Below, one piece after another: positions 59,335 to 64,000 of a DNA stretch of 64,000 bases (its first letter is position 1; every line of letters begins with the position of its first letter). The notes beneath the pieces are model-generated. The model saw only the letters and a list, made by a program, of their open reading frames with translations, did no database searches and was not told the origin of the DNA. Source of the DNA: Diplosphaera chodatii (Eukaryota; Chlorophyta; Trebouxiophyceae; Prasiolales; Stichococcaceae); NCBI GenBank assembly GCA_032358165.1, contig JAALGY010000036.1, positions 1,178,001-1,242,000 on the forward strand. The letters run 5' to 3'. The translations under genes were made by a program, and so were the position numbers.

Positions 59335-62300
59335 ATGGTGTCCCCACGCAAGCGGATCCTTGCAGATCGGCCGCGCCTGGCGCGGCGACAGGGCGCGTCG
59401 AAGCTCGGGGCGGTCAAGCTCAGACCGCAGTGCGAGCCCGCGGCAGGTGAGACATGGTACTATTGCTTCCGGAACGGGCGAGCTGTCGAGCAACTAGGGC
59501 TCTGGCAACTCGTCGCCCAGTGGGCGCATGGCATCGCTTTGCGTCCTGCACGATGATCAGTGTCACCTTCAAGCCATGGATGCATTACAGCCTCCGCCCC
59601 ACCACGGGCAGGCTGCAGCCAACCGTTGACTAGCCGTCTGTCAGACTGGCACCGTTCTGTGCGCAGGAGCGGACTGCAGCGAGCAACCCATCATGTCCAA
59701 GGTACCTCTGACTGCATAGTCGCAGAGTGCAACCTTCATCTCTGGCATTGCAACTCCCTTGCAACCATATCACCTGCATTATGACCGTCCCTCTGCGCAG
59801 GTGGCTGCACAGCCCCAGCAGCCTGCCCCACAGCAGGCCGCAGAGCACTGTGGACGGCGAGACCCCAGCTCTGCGCGGGCACAGCCAGAGCCTGCTGAAG
59901 CGCAGGCGACCGCTGCCGGAGCTGATGCTGATGCAGAGTTTGCGGACTGGGGCAGCGGCAGCTTCGGCTTCGACCCGCCAGCTATCTCCAGACCAGGTAC
60001 GACTCGTGACACAGGCAGCTGGTTACAGCTGCGTCCCTCTACAGGTGGATCGGGCTTGCAGCTGCTGTCTCTTCACCGCGTCTTCACCTGCGGTGTCTGC
60101 AGGGAAGTTGGCAGTAGGGCAGCCTGCAAGGCAGCACAGCCAGACGAGCACTGGCCAGGCGAGCCCCAACCTGCTGGGCCCCCTGCAGCGCGGCTTCAAG
60201 GCGTTCATCGACGGGGAGGCGTACGTGTCGGAGCGCGCGCGTGCCGCCAAAACCGGCCTGGGCATCGATGTGCAGCCGTCCTCGCCTGAGCCCTCATTTC
60301 TGAACAAGGTGACTGACGTGGAGAGTTGGATGCGCTTTTAAACTTCGCCAGCAATCGAAGACGACGTCATGTGGTCATATGGCAACCCGAGACGCTGCTC
60401 AGCCGTATGCCAGGTGATGTTGGCATGTTCAAACCGTCACAGCCTTGGCTTGTTCAGGGGCTGGATGCCTTCAATGCGGTGAGCCGCGCGGCTGTGGGCG
60501 TCGCCACCAGCCTGGACACCCACATCGAGCAGCTGATGGAGCAGCACGGCTGGGCCGACAATGGTGCCAGAGGGGCCGACGGCATGCGCATAGGAGCTGA
60601 CGCGGGGATACTGGGCAGCGGCGCCGAGGCCTCGCTGTTCGAGCTGCCGGGCCTGAGCGATGGTGAGCCCGCACAAATGCCTGGCTTCTATACGAAGCGT
60701 GCACACTGCACATTGCCGATGTCAGTACGGCAGTGCTGCTGACACTGTCTGACGCGGTGCGCAACCTGACATGCGTAGGGACCTCGCTGTTCAGCGGCGC
60801 GGCTACTGCGGTCCTGAGCGGCGGCGAGGCGGCCGGACGGCCGGATGCGCCTGGTGACAGCAGGGCGCCGGCTGGCAGCGGCATCAGGAAGCAGTCGCCA
60901 AATGTGGCGGAGAAGGCAGCGGCCCATGTGGCCGCGCTGCTCCCCGACTTCCGCCCCAAGGAGACCGTCAACGAGTTTCTGTCCGAGGTGCGCACCTGCA
61001 CATCCCCCTTCCGCAGGCGGCGCACAATATGCAGGTGCATGCAGAGTCTTCGACGTGATGATGACAACCAGGTCAGGTACAACATATGCTTTGTCCTCTC
61101 TTGCAGGTGCAGCAGGTGTTTGACGGGGGGCTGTTCGGCCTGGATCGGCAGCGCCAGCAGGGCCCTGGCAGCGGCAGCGGCAGCCTCGGCGGGCTGCAGC
61201 TGGACCTCCCAGAGTGGGGCACCGACAGCGGCGTCTTCAGCAGCCTGGCCAACAGCATCAGCAGCAGCCGCGACCCGGCGGATGCTGACGCGGCGGCGGC
61301 GGCGGAGGTGGCCGCGCACGCACAGCGCCTGCAGGCGCAGTGGAAGCAGCAGCGGCGGCAGCAGGATGCCGCGGCGCCAGACTGCAGCCAGCTGGCTCTG
61401 AGCCCCACCGCCGACAAGGAGAACCAGGGGAAGCACCAGGGCCGCGGATTGCAGGGCGGGCCGCAGCGCAAGGCGCCAGCTGGCATCGACTGGCAGGACT
61501 TCCTGTCAGGTGCGGCGCCGGAGTCCTGGGCCTTGTAGGCCCGTAGCACTCATTGCAAAATGGTCTCACTGCAAGTAGTCGAGCCCTGGCAGCTTCCACA
61601 GCAACTCTGATGTGTGTGATTGTGTTCAGAACCAGCCATGTGGATGTGATAGTTTATGCCCACCGCAGGGGACAGCCAGGTGCTGCAGCCCGCACCCAGC
61701 TCGCGGGCAGCGTCTGTCAGCAGCGGCAGTGCGGGCCTCAGCAGGCAGGCGTCAGCGCAACCGGTGCAGGGTGGTTGCCTCTCCCCGAGCCCCCCGGCCA
61801 CCCCGCAGCAGCACGGCGAGGCCATCTCTGCTCCAGAGCAGCAGCAGGACGACGGCACACCTGTTGTGGGGCATGCAGCCACGACGTCAGCTGCAGAGGC
61901 ATCAGAGCAAGCCAGTGCCGCAGAGCCACCAGCCAGCAGTGGGGCCGCACCTGACTCCGGCGAGGCCGTCGAGCCTGCTGCGGCCAGCCAGGACAAGCGG
62001 CAGCTGCCAGCGTCTCTACAGGGTGGGCCTGCGGCGGCCGCGGGCAGCTCGCCCCTCTGCGGGAGCCCTGCCCGCCGGCCCGCCTCACAGCCTGCGCCGC
62101 CGCCGCTGTCCCCTGGGCCCGACCCCATTGCTGAGCAGGTGCGACTCTCCCTTTCCCTATGCGTCTGCTGACAACGCTGATAGTTGTGCCTGTGCAAGTG
62201 GCATGCGAGCATAGCGCCCCATCACTGGTCACGAGCAAGCGCGAAGCACATGCTGCACACGACGCACTGCAGTTCCAGTCCAAACACAGTGGTTCTGCGA

Positions 62301-63021
62301 GGTGACCCTGCTGACTCCTGGTGGCACCTTCGCGCCTCGGCAGGTGCGGGTGCAGCTGGAGGCGCTTGTTGCGGAGAAGTCGGCGCTGGCGCAGGAGAAT
62401 GCGCGGCTGCAGCGCGAGAACACCAACCTGCAGGAGCTGCTGTCGTACACCACGCGCCACACAGGTGTGCGCAGGGCGCAGCAGGTGTCGCATGTAAAGG
62501 TGCATGCAGCTGCACCCTTGATTGCAAGCTGACCGTGTGTTGACGTGCCACACTGACCGCGTCACTCTGACGCTGCCGATCTGCTGACCCTGGTGGCGCT
62601 AGTACGACACCGCGGGAGCAGAAGTGGGCCGCCTGTCGTGCAGGCTCTGGCTCGGTGGTGGGCAGCGACGACGAGGACGCGCTGTCGGACTGGTCCACCA
62701 TGGAAACAGGGGCGGCGTGCCCCTCGATCGACAACGGGGTGTCGCCGGTCAAGATGGCCCGCCGCCGCCTCAGCATGAGTGCGTCTTGTGCAGCATTGCT
62801 TGCACCGCATCCTGTTGAACGTCCTGCTCCGTGCCTGCAGCGTCTTGTGAATAGTTTGCCGCCACTGGTGTATTGAGCAGCAAGTCCGGGATGCTGTGTA
62901 TGCAGGTGATGTTGAGGACGAGGGGATACCGTATTGCGCCGCAGCGTGCAGTCCAAGCACGCAGGGTGCAGGCCGGCAGCAGGCAGCCGATGATAGCATC
63001 CCTGACATTTCTGCAGTTTGA
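59335..63021 (+). CDS. unrecognised low-complexity protein with leucine-zipper segment
   Basis: 735-residue model in 11 exons: 59335-59446, 59667-59701, 59801-59996, 60103-60308, 60458-60662, 60779-60987, 61107-61509, 61669-62138, 62344-62464, 62644-62778, 62906-63021. No named domain is visible. It starts basic (SPRKRILADRPRLARR), then has conserved-looking blocks (LQRGFKAFIDGEAYVSERAR; DFRPKETVNEFLSE), long Gln/Ala/Ser-rich linkers, and one clean coiled coil near residues 613-650 (VQLEALVAEKSALAQENARL, RENTNLQELL) with leucines at heptad spacing. It ends acidic (SDDEDALSDWSTME; VEDEGIP). The coiled coil suggests dimerisation; a nuclear or trafficking adaptor role would be a guess. All exons are GT-AG and keep phase; without splicing the penultimate exon would read to a stop near 62876. 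Confidence 0.6.
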
Positions 63022-63555
63022 AGTCAAGGGTCAGCAGGCGTACAAAACAACGGCCATGGGCATGTTGCACGCGGTACCGTAGGTTGCGGTGGGGATTGGC
63101 AGTTGCACGACATTTCTGGGGTTTCAAGCTTTCTTGCATTGCAGCGGCTTCAGGCACTTCTGATGGCGGTCCAGCTTTGATGCCGTAATACTGTGCTTTG
63201 CAGGCGGCAATGCTGTATGCCTTTGCAGTTGCATGAAGTATATGGTATGAACAAGCACATAGAGTTTGGAAGACGGACAGATTACCCTTCAAAGGCAAAC
63301 CACCAGGCAATGTTTGGATCTCTACATTCAATGGGCATGTAGCCGCAGAGTACCATACTTGTGCGCCATGCTCAGGCAGGGCAGCAGGCCACCCAAGATA
63401 CTGAAGCTAGCAGTGTCAGCATGAGCAGGAGCGGGGTGCACTCGTGGGCTCACACTGGCACGAGTGCTGCAGCACCGTATGCTTGCATTCACTGCCTTTG
63501 TTCTTACGCAGATACCTGCGCATTTGTATTATCATCTCCATCCAAGCGGCTTATG
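63022..63555. other. convergent 3' region
   Basis: Space between two convergent genes; no feature supported. Confidence 0.4.
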
Positions 63556-64000
63556 TCAAAACCCAAGTGGCGGATCCCAATTTGTCTCCCCTGTCCGGTG
63601 GTTGTGGTAGTATTCCTGTGGCAACAACACCGCAGTGTGTGGGGTGACCGACCTGTCCTGCAGATCAGCTGGAATGCAGATACTCAATATGCTCTGCCAG
63701 CATACATGCAAAGCCCACCTGGCCTGTGTCTTGCGTCCTGTACTTCACCCACTCCCCAGGACCCTGCACCGGGTACCCCTGCGGTGCGAACAACAACACT
63801 TCACAAGCAACCCTTCGAGCTCAACACTCATGCAGCGTGGAGCAGATCGCAATCGCGCACGTCGTCAGCTCAGAGTCCTTTCGGGTTCTGTGCAGCTCTT
63901 GTCCCCGTACAGAGCACGCCACCTTGAGCACCATGCAATGTACATGCCGGTCCCGGTCACCTGCGCCGCCCAGTCGGCGTACTCGGGCGTGCCGGGCTGC
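63556..64000 (-). CDS. 3' end of a WW-domain protein gene, continues beyond window
   Basis: Three terminal exons: >64000-63961 (GTPEYADWAAQ), 63778-63719 (GPGEWVKYRTQDTGQ) and 63657-63556 ending TGA. The last exon carries EYYHNHRTGETNWDPP, the second half of a WW domain, with the YY/YH pair and the final Trp-x-x-Pro. GEWVKYRTQDTGQ in the exon before may supply its first Trp. WW domains bind proline-rich peptides, often in splicing or signalling proteins. All phases are 0 and donors GT. The N-terminal part lies outside, so the protein class is open. Confidence 0.62.

Noticed and set aside
60471..61436. 321-codon frame on -
   Set aside because: Antisense of GC-rich exons of the + gene at 59335-63021; low-complexity Leu/Arg/Ala content and no domain.
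62222..63331. 369-codon frame on -
   Set aside because: Runs across + strand exons and introns alike and shows no domain; GC-rich antisense openness explains it.
1..64000. CRISPR array, bacterial operon, plastid or mitochondrial origin
   Set aside because: No spaced direct repeats; spliceosomal introns in every gene and no ribosome-binding-site pattern.
1..64000. Reassigned stop codons, as in some ulvophyte algae
   Set aside because: TGA and TAG both end well-supported genes at the expected family length; no in-frame TAA or TAG is needed inside conserved exons.
1..64000. Transposon, IS element, tRNA or rRNA genes
   Set aside because: No transposase or reverse transcriptase motif, terminal repeat pair, cloverleaf or rRNA signature was found by eye; a tRNA scan could still reveal one in 1619-4038 or 34478-35977.

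Overview
This window is nuclear DNA of a green alga (Chlorophyta). The genes are GC-rich and very densely split: about 170 introns in 16 gene models, typically 60-250 bases long, with GTGAGC/GTGCGC-type donors and TGCAG-type acceptors. Candidate TGTAA polyadenylation motifs follow several genes. The proteins include expansin-like, GH5 mannanase, fasciclin-domain and Ser/Pro-rich wall proteins. TGA and TAG both act as ordinary stops, so the standard code is used. A mannan/cellulose-walled chlorophyte, for example of the Sphaeropleales, is my inference and not something the sequence proves. All gene models come from hand splicing with codon-phase checks; exon coordinates are in the entries.

Layout. 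1-7.9 kb: two tandem aquaporins on + (the first cut by the window edge). 8.5-10.6 kb: a nucleotide-diphospho-sugar transferase on -. 11.7-11.8 kb: a broken copy of its 3' end. 11.8-16.7 kb: a secreted GH5 hydrolase on -. 17.4-23.6 kb: two tandem membrane-anchored methyltransferase-like genes on +. 24.2-34.5 kb: two tandem GH5 beta-mannanases on +, the first with a 300-residue Pro/Ala-rich linker. 36.0-38.9 kb: a Cys-rich, SPPP-containing wall/matrix protein on +, with a frame disruption in the repeat. 39.9-46.8 kb: a divergent pair, an expansin on - and an expansin-like/FAS1 fusion on +.

From 47 kb the content becomes housekeeping and unknown. LSM12 (-) and RBM25 (+) are divergent. They are followed by a large anchored coiled-coil protein of unknown function (-), an unrecognised zipper-containing protein (+), and the 3' end of a WW-domain gene (-) at the right edge.

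The main biological message is a physical cluster of about nine genes for making, loosening, trimming or building the extracellular polysaccharide matrix (8.5-46.8 kb), beside water channels. Sugar transfer and methyl transfer would act in the secretory pathway. The GH5 enzymes, expansins and Cys-rich/SPPP protein would act in the wall. Two side observations stand out: a high share of GC-AG introns (about 10 of 173, four of them in one gene) and the expansin-FAS1 fusion.
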